A stretch of DNA of 64,000 bases from Rhabditoides inermis (lineage: Eukaryota; Nematoda; Chromadorea; Rhabditida; Rhabditidae): NCBI GenBank assembly GCA_963966185.1, contig CAWZYM010000295.1:873501-937500 (forward strand). The letters are read 5' to 3'. Numbering within the stretch: position 1 is the stretch's first letter; every line of letters begins with the position of its first letter. Of this stretch, positions 10,986 through 24,009 are shown piece by piece. Made by a program: the position numbers and the translations under genes. A model generated the notes under the pieces. The model had not been told where the DNA came from. It searched no databases and saw only the letters and a list, made by a program, of their open reading frames with translations.

Positions 10986-12382
10986 TTAATCCCCTTTCAA
11001 TACTGGTTGTGTGTGAAACTTGGCTGAGTCGATCTGACCCAGTCCCATCTTTTCCCAATTACACATGTCACTCGGTCTCTCGCTCTCACAAAGGTGGTGG
11101 CGGCGCACTCATTTGCATACCCGCGCGCATAACGCATAAACTACTCGCGGCCCACACGTGTCCCTCATTCGATGCAGTAGCCGTTCGTGTTTTGATAGAC
11201 AAGCGCGAGTGTGTTATAGTCGGTGTGTATAGACCACCTGGAGACGATCGCACCTTTGTTCCTATGTTTTCTAAGTTCATGGATGATTTAAAACCTAAAG
11301 GCACTCTTCTCATGGCTGGTGATCTAAACTTCCCTGGAATACGGTGGGAATCGCAGGCATCAGACTCTTCTCTGTCACAGAGTTTTCTAGACTATTGCAA
11401 TTCCTCGGGTTTATATCAGTTAGTCCTAGAACCGACGCGCGGAAATAACGTTTTAGATATAATTCTCACCTCGGACCGAACTCTTTTGAAAAATGTACGC
11501 TTGGGGATAGCATATTCTGACCATTGTTCGGTCGAGGCAGAATTTAACACGCGCTGCGATCCGCTGCGAACGTTCAAGAAGACGGTATTCGATTTTCGAA
11601 CAGGAGATTACGGTGCCATGAATCAAGATTTAGCCCTAGTTGATTGGTCTGCCGAATTCTCCATTTTGACGAACATAAATGACAAATACCAACGCTTCTG
11701 TGATATCATAAAAGATGCTATGCGATACCGTATTCCTACAGTTACAGTGCTCCAAGATCACTCTCCAAAGTTTCCAAAATGGCTGTCAAAGCTGAAAAAT
11801 AGAGTGAGAAGGTTACATGCGCAGCAGAAATCTTCCGGTACCACGCAGGATATAGAGAACTATAAACGTCTCCTCAAAGAGTATCGCATAGCTGTGAAAG
11901 AATGCGTACGTGAGAGAGAAGAGTTTATTCTCCACTCTGGTAATTAATGACGCAGTGTTAACGCAAATTTTGAACTACGCACCGTTTACGCAATTTTGAC
12001 GCACCCCATTTTGCGTTATAATGCGAGAAAATGCGTTAGGAATGCGAGTGATTGTGTCAACGCAAATTTTAAACAACGCATTTTTCACGCAGTCATCACG
12101 CACCCCGTGTTGCGTTGGAGTGCGAGAAAGTGCGTTACGAATGCGAGTGATTGTGTCAACGGAAATAGGAGATAGGTTTAAAACTATAATTCGAACGACA
12201 CATTTTGTCGTATTTTTAACCGCTATCAGTTATAAATCAAAAGAAGTTTATATCAAAAAGATCCAAAAAAATCAAAAAAAGTTATACCTAAAGAAGTTTT
12301 GATCATCTCGCATGTTCATGGAAAAAAGAAATACGCAATGAAATAAACAGCTGATGCCTCACAAAACTATGCCTACAAAAGT

Positions 12383-12822
12383 TATCTCTCCCTCTCTCTC
12401 TCTCTCCCCTCTCTGCCCCCTTCTCCCCCCTCTCTCCCTTCTCTTTCCCCTCTCTCCCCCCACTCCCCCATTCTCTCTCCCCCCCTCTCCCCCCTTCTCT
12501 CTCCCCCTCTCTCTCCCCTCTCTCTCTCCCCTCTCTCTCCTATCTCTCTCTCTCTCTCTTTTCTCTCTCCCCATCTCTCCCCCTCTCTCCCCCCTCTCTC
12601 TCCTCCCTCTCTCTCCCCCTCTTCCCCTATTTCCCCTCTCCCCCCTCTCTCTCCCCTTCCTCTCACTCCCCCCTCTCTCCCCTCTCTCTCTCCCCCTCTC
12701 TCCCCCGTATCTCTCCCTCTCTCTCTCTTTCTCTCTCTCCGCTCCCCCATTCTCTCTCCTCCTCTCTCCCCCTCTCTCCCTCTCTCTCTCTCTCCCCTCC
12801 TCTCTCTCCCCCTCTCTCTCCC
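12383..12822. repeat. 440-bp CT/CCCT pyrimidine block
   Basis: Almost purely C and T on the plus strand, made of CTCTCTCC and CCCCTCT variants, inside the 3.8-kb TIR element. It translates as serine/leucine/proline or arginine/glutamate frames that are not genes. Confidence 0.95.
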
Positions 12823-13628
12823 GCCTTTTGGAAAATCGTGCCAAATTTGTACCTCATCACGAAGTAAGTCCGAATTTCTGATTTTCATGATCGATCCTAT
12901 TTCATTTTACATCAAACTTATATTTAGTATAAAAATTGTTTCATTGTCGTGTAAAGTCCTCTCCAATTCTCCAGGAGCACAAACTGTGCGCAAGCATATT
13001 GTATACGCAGTGGCAAACAATTTATGAGATTTGGATCATGTAGGATAATCACATCGATCAAGGATTGATTTCTTATGTTCCAAATTGCGCTGCTTGCGCG
13101 CGACCGGTGAGTGAGCTTGACTAAATAAGGGTGGCAAGCTGCCTGTCTGCTTTTTAAATGAAAGATTCTTATATATCACATCACATCGTTGTGATATCTT
13201 ATTGATTGCTGTTGTTGATTATTGTTTTCCCATTTGTTGTTTTGCGTGTTTTCGTTTATTGTTTGAAACGTAAATTCCGGACAATAACGTGTTTAATTCA
13301 TTTTGCCGCTCAAACAAAATGTACGATCGTCTAAAATGTACTCAAATGTAATCTAAAATGTAAAATGTACGAAACACTGCGGTCTATTCACGACGTTGCG
13401 AAAAAAAATACGATACGCACAACTTATTACGGTTACCGACTGTTCGTCAACACTCAGCGTAGCAGAAAAAAACTCATTCACAGCGCCGCCCGAAGTGGCC
13501 ATTCCGCTCATCTCACTGTTTTGTTAGTATTTTACTTTGTTGTATTTTACTTTGTTTGTGTGGAATTTTCGGTGGCACGTGCATCACTTCGTATCGCGTT
13601 TTTCTGCGAACACTTTCTCCGTTGCAGG

Positions 13629-14935
13629 ATGCCGTGCGCGAATCAACTGACAGTGAATTTTCTTGAATACAGCGTAGCGATGAGGTGAGTACAATTTGTT
13701 TTCATTGTTGTACATGCTTGGAAACGTATAGCACTGTGTTTAATTGTGAATGAGGTCATTCAGTTCGATTCTGTCTCGAGGACAACGATATGGGCGTCGC
13801 TAGTTCCCTGCGTCGTGTTTTCCTCGTGGAGGTACGTTTCTTTGTGTACATTTAGAATGTTTCGTGTATTGAATTGATTTACTGCCGATATCAAGAAAAC
13901 AACAACGGAGATGAAACACAAAGGGTTTAGTCTGCGTGAAGTATCTGTCGGTGGTTCCTTCTTGTCGGGATCCGACTTGTAGGAGGGGTGGTGTGCTTGG
14001 TCTCACGCTTAGGTTGACGTCGCGACAGCCATTGTAGAAAGTGTACTCGGCGGGTTCAACTCCGTGCTCCGAGGATTCCTCAAATTCCAAAGCCAGCAGC
14101 GAACATGTAGCGGGTACCGTTGATCCAGCAATTCTCCACGTAGACCGGGCTTGGCGGGTGCGACGGGGGAAAATGAACTGGGGGGGACCGACCACTCGTG
14201 GGCAAGGGAAGATGAAGGAATGAACGCGTCGGTTCCGCTGCACCTCTACTTGGTGATCATCGTTTCGTGTACCATTATCGTTATTAAATAATTGTTTTAT
14301 CGCAAATACGTTCAGGTGCCGACTCTGAACGTGCGTTGTCGGCAGGAGGCGACTCGGACTGTCACACCCGGAGAACAGCAATCCCGAGGTGATGCCGGCC
14401 GCCGGCATTTACCTGCAGCCACGCGCCGGACACATGTACGACGACTACTCGCAGGTACGACTACTACACTGCAGCCAGTGCTGTGTTTCTCTTCTCGTCT
14501 GCACATCACTGTGTCTCGCCCATGTTTCATTATGTGTGTCCTGGAAATTTTCAAACTGATTCGCCAGCAAAATGCCGTTGTACATAATGTTTTTTTAAAT
14601 GTGAGACAAGTTCTACTTTTACAGACCCGTCCCCACCGGCAAGAACTCCTGCAAGGAATACGCCAAGTGGAATTCCACTTGTGGCGTGGGATTCGAGTAC
14701 GACCCCGACAACTCGCTCCGCTACACGGTCAGTCTTCATTCAACGATTTTTGTGAATATTCTTTCGAAAATTTACTTTTCGGCTTAATTGTTGGCTATAG
14801 GTGTACGCGAAGCCGCTCGAGTGGCTTTGGAGCGAGTTCTCGGAGTTGGAAGAGGGCGAGTATCAGCTCCCCTCTCTTCGAGTCCACCGGCGCAACAAGT
14901 ACTGGATTATCGTCGCGTCTGCCGGACAGCTCAAG
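13629..14935 (+). pseudogene. rpb-3: Captured RNA polymerase II subunit RPB3 gene, decayed
   Basis: Intron-containing copy of the RPB3 gene (assembly subunit of RNA polymerase II). Exon 1 (13629-13684) starts MPCANQLTVNFLEYS, matching the conserved MPYANQPTVRI start. Exon 2 (about 13764-13831) has FCLEDNDMGVASSLRRVFLVE. Exon 3 (14316-14453) has TLNVRCRQEATRTVT and, one frame over, NSNPEVMPAAGIYL. Exons 4 and 5 (14625-14727, 14803-14935) carry [20 protein letters not shown] and VYAKPLEWLWSEFSELEEG, very close to the RPB3 FEYDPDN region. The exon 1-2 junction is out of phase, exon 3 has a frameshift, and the segments containing the DEFIAHR and zinc-binding region are missing. Splice sites are largely kept, so the copy came from genomic DNA, not mRNA. 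The functional parent gene is not in the window. Confidence 0.85.
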
Positions 14936-15015
14936 GTATTTTATTTGTACTTGTGCAAACCGTCACTCATCGACCCGTTCCGCGGAACTATGTGTTTTTT
15001 ATGGTTATGTGTTAG

Positions 15016-15424
15016 GTGCTGGCGGAGTTGGCGCGTCGTCGCTGCGGGCACGTGCTGCCGATGGACGACCACCGGGTCAAGTGAAGCCGTGTTTTCTCAA
15101 CCAGTTCATCTGCCTCTTCGGAGAGGACGTCATGGAAAAGTGAGAACGCTTAGTAGTGCTACTATTAGTATGTGGTTATCTTGGATCCCGATGATTCCCC
15201 GTACTATTTAGGCGCGAGCTTCCGTTGCTGTCGACAATGAGCGAAGACGAGGTGGCACAAGTGCTGGAGGAAGAGTGAGAACACTGGTGGGTAGAGAGAG
15301 AGAGAGAGAGAGAGAGAGTTGAGTGTATTGATAAGAGTGTCCTGTGGTGGTGGTTGCAGATCAGCAGGAGCGCTACTCGACGGCGTGACACCATCGCCTC
15401 TTTCAAGCAGGATTATGCGTTATT
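15016..15424 (+). other. Further exon-like pieces in the TIR element
   Basis: Downstream of the rpb-3 copy, frames VLAELARRRCGHVLPMDDHR, QFICLFGEDVMEK, RELPLLSTMSEDEVAQVLEE and SAGALLDGVTPSPLSS can be joined in phase through GTGAGA donors at about 15141 and 15276. They do not resemble RPB3 as I know it, and may come from a second captured gene or a divergent 3' end. A GA array lies in the last intron (15293-15318). Confidence 0.35.
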
Positions 15425-17538
15425 GATTAGCAAAGTTTTGTTTGTATCGATTGAATTTGTTAATCAATAAAATTCAATTTAAAGTTGTGTTTGTTTTGTT
15501 TATTGGAGATTTTAATTGTATTGTAATATCTACAAAATGGATTCTTTAAAATTTGCATAACGTTTTCAAGTTGTTTTTGGAACAACGCAATTTCTCGCTA
15601 TATTCAATGCGTCAACGCGTTTACTATGAACTACGCACTTTCTCGCACTCCAACGCATCAATTTGCGTTACATCCACCCCCACACATTTTCAATGCGTTA
15701 ACGCAAAATCAGTGCGTTAAATGCGTTAACACTGCGTCAAAAAGTTACAGAGCAGAGTTCCTCTCCTGCGAGATACTGGCAATATATCAAATCTAAATTA
15801 ACACCAGTAGACCCCATACCAGATCTAACAGATAGTACGGGCAGTGTAGTATCGGGAGATTCAGAGAGAGCAACTCTATTCAATGAGTTCTTCTCATCTG
15901 TATTTTCGCGTGATAATAACAAACCATTCCATCTACCTGACTATCCTGGAGCCCGGTCTATCTCTGAGGTTGACTTCATCAATTTCTTCCATCAATAGTA
16001 CTGCAATCGTTGGCAACTGTTATTGCACACCCTCTCTCATTGATATTCTTGGATTGTTTTCATGATGGTGTTATACCTGAAATATGGAAAAAGGGAATCG
16101 TTGTGCCGGTATTTAAAAGTGGTGATAAAAGCAAATGTTCCAACTATAGGCCTATAACTCTTACATGTTGTGTTAGTAGAGTGTTCGAAAGAATGCTTTG
16201 CTATAACATACGTGCACATCTCTGGAAATATGGAATAGTCAATAAACAACAACATGGGTTTCTTGACGGAAGAGGTACGACTAGTCAAATGGTTGATTAT
16301 GTTGGATATAGTTTCTCACCTGTCAAAAAAGTAGCAGTTGATTCGATTTATCTCGATATCAAGAAAGCTTTTGATTCAGTAGTACATAGGCGTTTAATGG
16401 AAGTTTGTAGATCTTATAAGATAGATGGCAAAACACTATACTGGTTGCAACTATTTCTCTCGGGAAGAACTCAGTCGGTTAGAGTGGGTACATGCTTATC
16501 TGACTGGATTCCCGTATTGAGTGGTGTTCCCCAAGGAAGTGTTGTAGGACCATTACTTTTCATGATTTACATTAATGGGATCGGCTCTGTTATAAAGCAC
16601 TGCTCGTACTATCTCTATGCAGATGACATGAAGTTGTCTATTCCTCAAAACATAATAAACTTCCACGATCTACTTGAATTTGATTTGCATAGTGTATTCC
16701 AATGGCTTGACGAGCGGCAACTGTCATTGTCGACTGCTAAGTGCAATGTGATACACTTTGGCAAAGGTGCAATAAAATCTATCTATAAATGCGATGGTCA
16801 TACTATACTATGTGTCGAATCGATTAAGGATCTTGGTATTATACTCACACAAGACCTTAATCCTGGCGAGCATATAAAACGAACAATACAGAAAGCATCG
16901 TCTAGAATTGGTGTTTTAAGAATGGCTTTCCACCACAACGAGTCTCTGTTTATGATTTTTTACAAGTATAAGGTTCGTCCTGTTCTCGAATACGGTAGTG
17001 AGGTTCTCTTAGCCCTCAATGTTACCCAGAGTAATAAACTTGAAGCGGTGCAAAGATCGTTCACGAAACTACTTGCTCTTAAACTATCATATGCGGAACG
17101 GCTACATAAGTTTTCCCTTGAGACATTGTGGACTCGTAGAGTGTTGTCAAATTTGAGAATTGTCCACAGTTTTATTTATGGTCATATAAAAGCAGAAAAT
17201 CCATTTCTTCTGGTTTTGCCGAATGATCTATCTGCTTCGCTCTGCACGAAAAATCTGCTTCGCTGCGTTCAAATGGTTTAAAAATGCGTCGCGAACCACC
17301 CTTGGTCAGAGTTTCATTACATATCGAGTTACAAAATACTGGAACAACCTTGATTCTTCCACAGTATGCCAAACTTCAGAAACAAACTTATGTCATTTTT
17401 CACACACAACCGCTCACGTTTCACTGTAGATGACCCCACTCGTATGTAATTCTATTGCTCTCTGGCGACGAAGTGTCCTGACGTAGTTGGCTTTTTCTCT
17501 CTACTAACTTCAGAAGTTCTTGCATTCGTTTCTAAGAT

Positions 17539-18621
<1,083 letters not shown>

Positions 18622-18639
18622 TGATGGCACCACTGCTCT

Positions 18640-18967
18640 GATGGCAGATGACGTCATGATAGATTTTCATGAAAACACGTCCATATACTAAACAAAGTGC
18701 GTAGATTATCATGGTGTGTTTGCTTTTTGATGAAAAAGTTCTTAGAATCTGATAAGGAATCGAACGAGCTCTTATTTAAAGTGTTTTGGCAAAAATTGAC
18801 CGATTTGAGGTAGTGGTCCCTTAATGGGCCAAATTTGCATATTTGACAAAAACGACCCTATACATCTTGTAGAGGACCTTTGATAATCTTTGTATGCGCC
18901 GGCAAAGCTCCTAGTAACCACATGCCCAAAAAGTGTCCGATTCTTACAGAGACGGTGTGATATATTG
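18640..18967 (-). repeat. Right arm of outer inverted-repeat pair (empty site)
   Basis: Reverse complement of the 7711-8908 arm, lacking the 537-bp MITE. The uninterrupted TTAA near 18812-18815 is the pre-insertion site. Confidence 0.8.
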
Positions 18968-18986
18968 CCTGATCAATGCCTGATTA

Positions 18987-19045
<59 letters not shown>
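18987..19045. repeat. (AT)n microsatellite
   Basis: About 29 uninterrupted AT units directly outside the right arm. Confidence 0.95.
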
Positions 19046-19047
<2 letters not shown>

Positions 19048-19199
19048 GCACTTTCAGCCTTGTAAATATATCCAAACTATGATTACTTATGTGTGAATGC
19101 TGTACTGCACAATAAAGAGTTTTATTTTTATACTTGTCTATCTGGGAATGTGTGATCTACTCAAGCTACAATATACGTTTTAAATTCTTGTAAATCATG

Positions 19200-19560
19200 A
19201 TATAACACTTTTTTCATCAAAACTCAAAATAACCGAACCTAAGACGCTTACCCTTCCCCTCACGAGTTGCGTTAATCCACAATCTATCACGATAGTTAGC
19301 CTCGACTCACTGTCAAACGAGTCAAATAAGGGGATTGTGCATCTGTGGCCACCTCCTATAGAGAAGGGGGCGACCACGTCGACAGCGGAGAGTAGCAAAC
19401 GGTTGTTGGTCAGGTAGTGGTCGATTTCGTTGAGCACGGTCGTTGAGTGTTCTCCACGTCCACTTCTTCCTGCTCGGCTTCGAGAAGAAGCTGTTTCCGT
19501 GGAAGAGGCGGACCTCCTCGATGAAGCCGCATAGTCGATAACCCGCGACTCCAGTACAGA
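19200..19560 (-). pseudogene. LINE endonuclease relic (RTE-like)
   Basis: Two frames overlap at a frameshift: GFIEEVRLFHGNSFFSKPSR..KWTWRTLNDRAQ, then LNEIDHYLTNNRLLLSAVDV and APFSIGGGHRC. This matches the C-terminal half of an APE endonuclease of RTE-type elements (W.W...NEIDYIL.....V..G..H). No RT follows. Confidence 0.7.
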
Positions 19561-19854
19561 GGAACTGTGTAGCTACTCAAGAGGCACACAATGCTATGCA
19601 CACCAAGCTATATACGAAACAACGATTTTCCAAGCAGAACCAAACTGCTAATCACACACACAAACACAAACATCAGAAATGCCTGAAACTGAAAAAACTT
19701 TATTGTCACAACTTGAGTATACATTATCTCTTACATAAAACATACATACGTACATGCATACAAACCTATAGTACGTTAATCTACCGTACTCTTTTATACC
19801 GTAAACCTCTCACATTCTCTTCTGGCCGCATTTCTTTTCTGGCCACAGCATCGC

Positions 19855-20365
19855 CTCACCGCATTTCTCGTACCAACTGAACAGGTAAACGTAAACAGGT
19901 AAACAAGATGTAAACAAACAACCCACATTCCGAACAGAACAGCGCCGATCTTCTGCGCCATGCGGTCAGCCTGGTCGTGACAGGCCAGCTGAAACATACA
20001 CCTTTCCCTCCCTCCCTCCCTCCCTCCCTCCCTCCCTCCCTCCCTCCCTCCCTCCCTCCCTCCCTCCCTCCCTCCCTCCCTCCCTCCCTCCCTCTCACCA
20101 ACCACCGAGAGGGCGTCGCCGAGTATGCACATGTATGCGAACTGCATTCTGGCGGGGTCATTGCTGGAGAGGATGCGAGTGTAGGAAAACGAACGCACCG
20201 CCATCAGAGCGTTGCCCTCAAAATGTATTCAATAGTAAGTGTGTTACAAATAACCAAATATCAATATAAAAAATATATTCTGCTCACAGTTACAAAATAC
20301 GACGAGTGTGAGAGGTGAGAGGAGTCAGAAAGGTAGGAAGGCGAGCGAGCGAGAAAGAGAGATAA

Positions 20366-20406
<41 letters not shown>

Positions 20407-21874
20407 AATAGAGAGAGAGAGAGAGAGACCGACCTCTCCGACCGTGAAGCTAGGGAAATCCATGCAAGCCTTCATGAGCAGCCCCGAGAAGGAGGACACC
20501 ACACTGGCAGTAGCGTAGAATGCAGCAAACTGAAAAGAAGAACAATATGATTTGAAAAAATCACACCGTTTCCAGTACTGAAATTGCCTTTTTTATAATC
20601 AATAAGAATTTCCTGCATATTCAAGTTCTATGAGCCTCGACAAAAATGGTAACCGGTAAGCTACACCGTTTCCAGTATTACACCCGAAAATTTCACAACC
20701 AATTCGTGCGGGAGCAAAATAAGCGACATTCACTCGACCGAAAAGGTAGCAGGTAACAGGAAACCGATAACCTACATGTCGCCAGTTCCTGAACAGCCGG
20801 TCGATCTCGTCGATCATGGAACACATACCGATGGCGGAAATGGCCAGCGACATGCGAGACGAGTACGCAAAGTCACTCAAGCACATGGACCAGTACGACT
20901 CTGACAACAGTAGGGCATCTTCGAGTACGTATGTAGGAGATAGAGGTAGAAAGAGATAGAGAGGTAGAGTTATGTAGAGAGAGAAAAATGAAAGGAGAGA
21001 GAAACAGACACACACATACTCACGGAGCGGGAGGCTGGTGTTGAAGTAGTGCAACCTCTTGAGGGCCGTGCGAATGCCGCCAAGCCCCGCCTTCGCTCCG
21101 ACGTTCATACACGTCTCGACCGCCACGCTCGCGCTCACCACGACCATTGCGCATGTCAGCCCGTCGCCGCTGAAAAATAAAGCTATTTCCATACAGAAAT
21201 TAAATCAAATTATTAACTACATAACATACCTGAGATAAACGCAATACCAACAATAAAAAACCAAAAGTTTCTTCTTTTTTTTCTTTTTCAGCGGCGACGG
21301 GCTCAATTTAGATGTAGAACAAGTACATAATTCTAGTTATGTTTATGTTCCAGCGCAAATTGATGACGCCTCAGTCGTTGGATAATACATTTTCTAAAGT
21401 TGCTTCTATTAAGCATCTCTTGTTACGTCATGTTAATCATACACCATACACCATACGTTTCATTTATCATTAGATCACAATCAACATCGACTATAATCAT
21501 TCATCACAATTAGAAATTCAAAAAAAACTCGAAATTGTGGCAAAGACGGCAAGTGATTGCCACTTGCTCGCTTGCTCCTCCCCTCGGAGGAAAGGAGCAA
21601 GGAGGAGAGGAGCTCCTCTTTCTTATCACCCACCCAGTCGCTGGCGCTACAGCGACGCTGCGATGATTGTCGAACAGACCGTGGATGCGACGCCCACTCT
21701 ACAACCACTTTTCCCAGTCGCTAAGTGCAACTTGTTTTTGATATTCTGCTATTGGACTTGGCATTGATCACGATGAAAACAATTACGAATATGTTTCAGA
21801 GCAACTACATATCCTCTTAACAACCGAATCAGTAATGTGCAGAAGGTGAGTCGTTCCGATTTTTCAACAACCAA

Positions 21875-21911
<37 letters not shown>

Positions 21912-22448
21912 TGGTTCCTCGTTCTGTCGGCTTTCGTAGTCATTTCGTTGTTCACCATAGACATCACCGTATACGAGCCAACTCCTACCTGCAACGGGTG
22001 AACTGTACATTCTATAGTAGTACTGTATAGTACTCTAGGCTGTATCATGAATCGAGAACAGATTTGGTCATGGATACTGTAACAGTACTGTAATCTGGCA
22101 ACCTAATAACTCACCCCTACAGTAAATAGGAATGCTTTTCCAAGTTGCGACCAGACCGAACCGTGAAGTTCCATAATTATATTGTCTAACATATTGAACA
22201 TCTGAAAATTAAAATACAAATTACATTCAATATTAATACACGATAATCAGATATGTAAGCAGAAATTCAACTGCATCGATTTCTTATGAGCAAACACCAA
22301 TTCGCAAAATAGAAATATTTATGTAACTCAATCAATCACGTAGTAACTGTATATACAAAAACGACAAAACAAATCACACACGAGTCAAGTAATACGAAAG
22401 TAACACTCGAGATGTACCTAAAAGGCACCGTACCTGTACTGACAACAT
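19855..22448 (-). CDS. Gene A: unrecognised multi-exon protein
   Basis: Minus-strand exons: 22434-22448 (MLSVQ), 22115-22201 (starts MFNMLDNIIMELHG), 21911-21988, about 21027-21178, about 20777-20915, 20434-20529, about 20103-20216 and about 19923-19988, with a short last exon ending in a TGA near 19855. AATAAA (complement) at 19699-19704 gives a poly(A) signal. Most junctions are in phase; the step from 21911 to 21178 is not, so an exon is missing from this model. The product has small-residue-rich helices (CAMVVVSASVAVETCMNVGA, FAAFYATASVVSSFSGLL) but no clear long membrane spans. The function is not recognised. Its promoter and first three exons are duplicated in inverted orientation at 44.2-45.8 kb. 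Confidence 0.6.
20004..20092. repeat. (CCCT)n microsatellite
   Basis: About 22 tetranucleotide units in a gene A intron, 7-10 bp from the donor on the minus strand. Confidence 0.95.
20350..20430. repeat. GA array in gene A intron
   Basis: GA units with AAAG and ATA interruptions, directly behind the minus-strand exon 20434-20529. Confidence 0.85.
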
Positions 22449-23166
22449 AGCAGTGGATAGACTACAGACAGTCAGCTGACAGAGTCCAATGCAACTACCC
22501 ACTCACCCAATCACTTATCGTCGCCGCCTGGTGGATAGTTTCTGTTATTGCCAGCCGGGGTCAGTTGGCGAAACTCAGTTTCGAGCGAGAGAGGCCAGAC
22601 AGCGCGGGCAAATGGTCGAGTGTCGCGCGGCCTCTTTGATTCGCATGCCGGCTTCTTTGATCGATATTATCGTTTGAAAGCGCGCACTTGGGTCTCCTCA
22701 CGACTAGAAGGTAGATCGAATGCGACTAGAGAGTAGATCGATTTTCTACCGTAATCTGGCGAACTATCTCCCAGAACAAAATTATACATACATTGAGAAA
22801 CATACCACGCGTTTTTCGTAAGATCCGGACACCCCGCAGTACTAGAAAAAGTGACCATCTCGGAATAGGGACGTTCTCTTTCTCTACTTATAAACTCTTT
22901 TTGAGAGAATCGACTCCAGGCGGATCTATGCGGTACTAGATACAAGTGATTATCTCGGCTTTTGCTATTAACTTGTAAATGAGAGTATTTGATGCTCAGA
23001 AACAGCTCTGGCAAGGTCCTAGGTCACGAAACAAATTTCTATTTTTTTAAATGGTGTTCAAAAATTTATCTCGGCTCGTTGACATGATAACAACATTCTG
23101 CTAACGCACAATTGTTCGTTTCAACGTTATTAAAGAAAGAAATCAAGTCGCGTCGCGGTTACAAAA
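21314..23166. repeat. Duplication unit A (inverted copy at 44.23-45.82 kb)
   Basis: Near-identical in reverse complement to 44230-45815. It contains the promoter region, first three exons and introns of gene A and a (CT)n donor-adjacent array (21880-21909). It is longer than the other copy mainly because of a 270-bp insert at 22515-22785. Confidence 0.92.
22515..22785. mobile_element. About 270-bp insertion upstream of gene A
   Basis: Present here but absent from the two related copies, where the flanking sequence is continuous (44605 and 25270 regions). The flanks show TA on both sides (CACTTATCG and AAATTATACA against CACTACATA in the empty copy), as expected for a TA-targeting MITE, though no terminal inverted repeat is obvious. 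It lies less than 70 bp upstream of the gene A start codon exon. Confidence 0.6.
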
Positions 23167-24009
23167 GGATAATTTCAATTAGAGCGCGAAAGTTTATGCC
23201 ATTTTGGACGAAAATTTATTTATTTTTCCTTTCGTGCCGGGGGCCTGGCGGATTCTGTAGCAACGTTTTTAACTGATCGTGAATTGCCGTGTTTGTGAAG
23301 GTGTGAGCGTGAGCATTTTTAAACGATAATAACAATTTAAAAAAAAGTCTTGTGGTGAGGAAAACGAGATGCCTCAACCGATGGCCTGTGTATGCCGTTA
23401 TCGATGGTCGATTAACTTTTTTTCGATGGTCCGATCAACCTATTTCGATGGTACGATCAAAACTTATTTCGATGGTCCGAGTATCCCTTGACAAAAAGTA
23501 CACATGCCAAAATTCAATTACCATTATAAAAATACGTCTCGAATCTCATTTTCGATTTGGTTGTGTCCTATTTCCTATAGTATATTATGCTCACAATTCT
23601 ATGTCACATTTGACGAAGAGAAGCGCACCGGTTCTATACAGTTAAAAAGAGGAGATCGGAGATCGGAGATTAGAGTGGAAGGAGAAACGAACGGAGTGTG
23701 AAACGCTGAAAAGAAGAAAAAAGAGAGATGATTACAGTAGAGAAATGCAGAAGAGACGAGAAAGTAGCGGTGAATTACAGTCCAGGGAATATTTAGTTCC
23801 GCCACTACTCTCCGCGCGTCCATCCCGCATTTTAAAAATGCGCGCTCGCGAAATTTCGAATTTGAATTTAATAGCTCGATCTCGATGTCTATCGATTTCT
23901 AACTGCCTCGCACTCTCTTCACTCTTGCGCTCTCTACTGGCGGCAACTGATTTGCCCACCCACTGTACTTGTGCTAGCAATACGGAAATTGCATCGATTA
24001 ATCGTGGAT
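23167..24009. other. No gene seen; short TTTCGATGGTC repeats
   Basis: AT-rich. Four imperfect copies of TTTCGATGGTCCGATCAA lie at about 23399-23480. Open frames are short and lack exon character. Confidence 0.5.

Larger units (their letters stand above)
11948..15739. mobile_element. 3.8-kb TIR element carrying a host gene copy
   Basis: Perfect 18-bp terminal inverted repeats TGACGCAGTGTTAACGCA (11948-11965) and its complement (15722-15739). Both flanks continue as subterminal repeats with many TGCGTTAACGCA-like, CGCACCCC and TGCGAGAAAnTGCGTTA units for about 200 bp. It sits inside LINE-A ORF2. No transposase is visible; the interior holds a 440-bp pyrimidine block and a decayed rpb-3 gene with introns. 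This is a non-autonomous, gene-capturing (Pack-type) DNA transposon. No convincing target duplication was seen. Confidence 0.85.
9985..17429 (+). pseudogene. LINE-A ORF2 (endonuclease and reverse transcriptase), split
   Basis: Three pieces: 9985-10085, 10986-11947 and 15744-17429. The APE-like endonuclease shows CETWLS, VYRPPGDD, AGDLNFPGIRW and SDHCSVEAEF. The RT shows NYRPITLTC, LDIKKAFDSV, SGVPQGSVVGPLL and the catalytic YADD near 16616. The first insertion is frame-neutral: removing it with one TTAA restores SHYLSL-NPLSILVVCETW. A deletion with frameshift near 15998 removes the conserved segment just before LQSLATVIAHPLS, and another frameshift lies near 17280. The closest relative in the window is LINE-B. 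Confidence 0.87.

Noticed and set aside
12354..12888. Ser/Pro/Leu and Arg/Glu frames of about 170 codons
   Set aside because: Low-complexity readings of a pyrimidine block inside a transposon.
19981..20098. Regular tetramer array considered as a CRISPR-like or minisatellite array
   Set aside because: Units are simple CCCT without spacers; no CRISPR features exist anywhere in the window.
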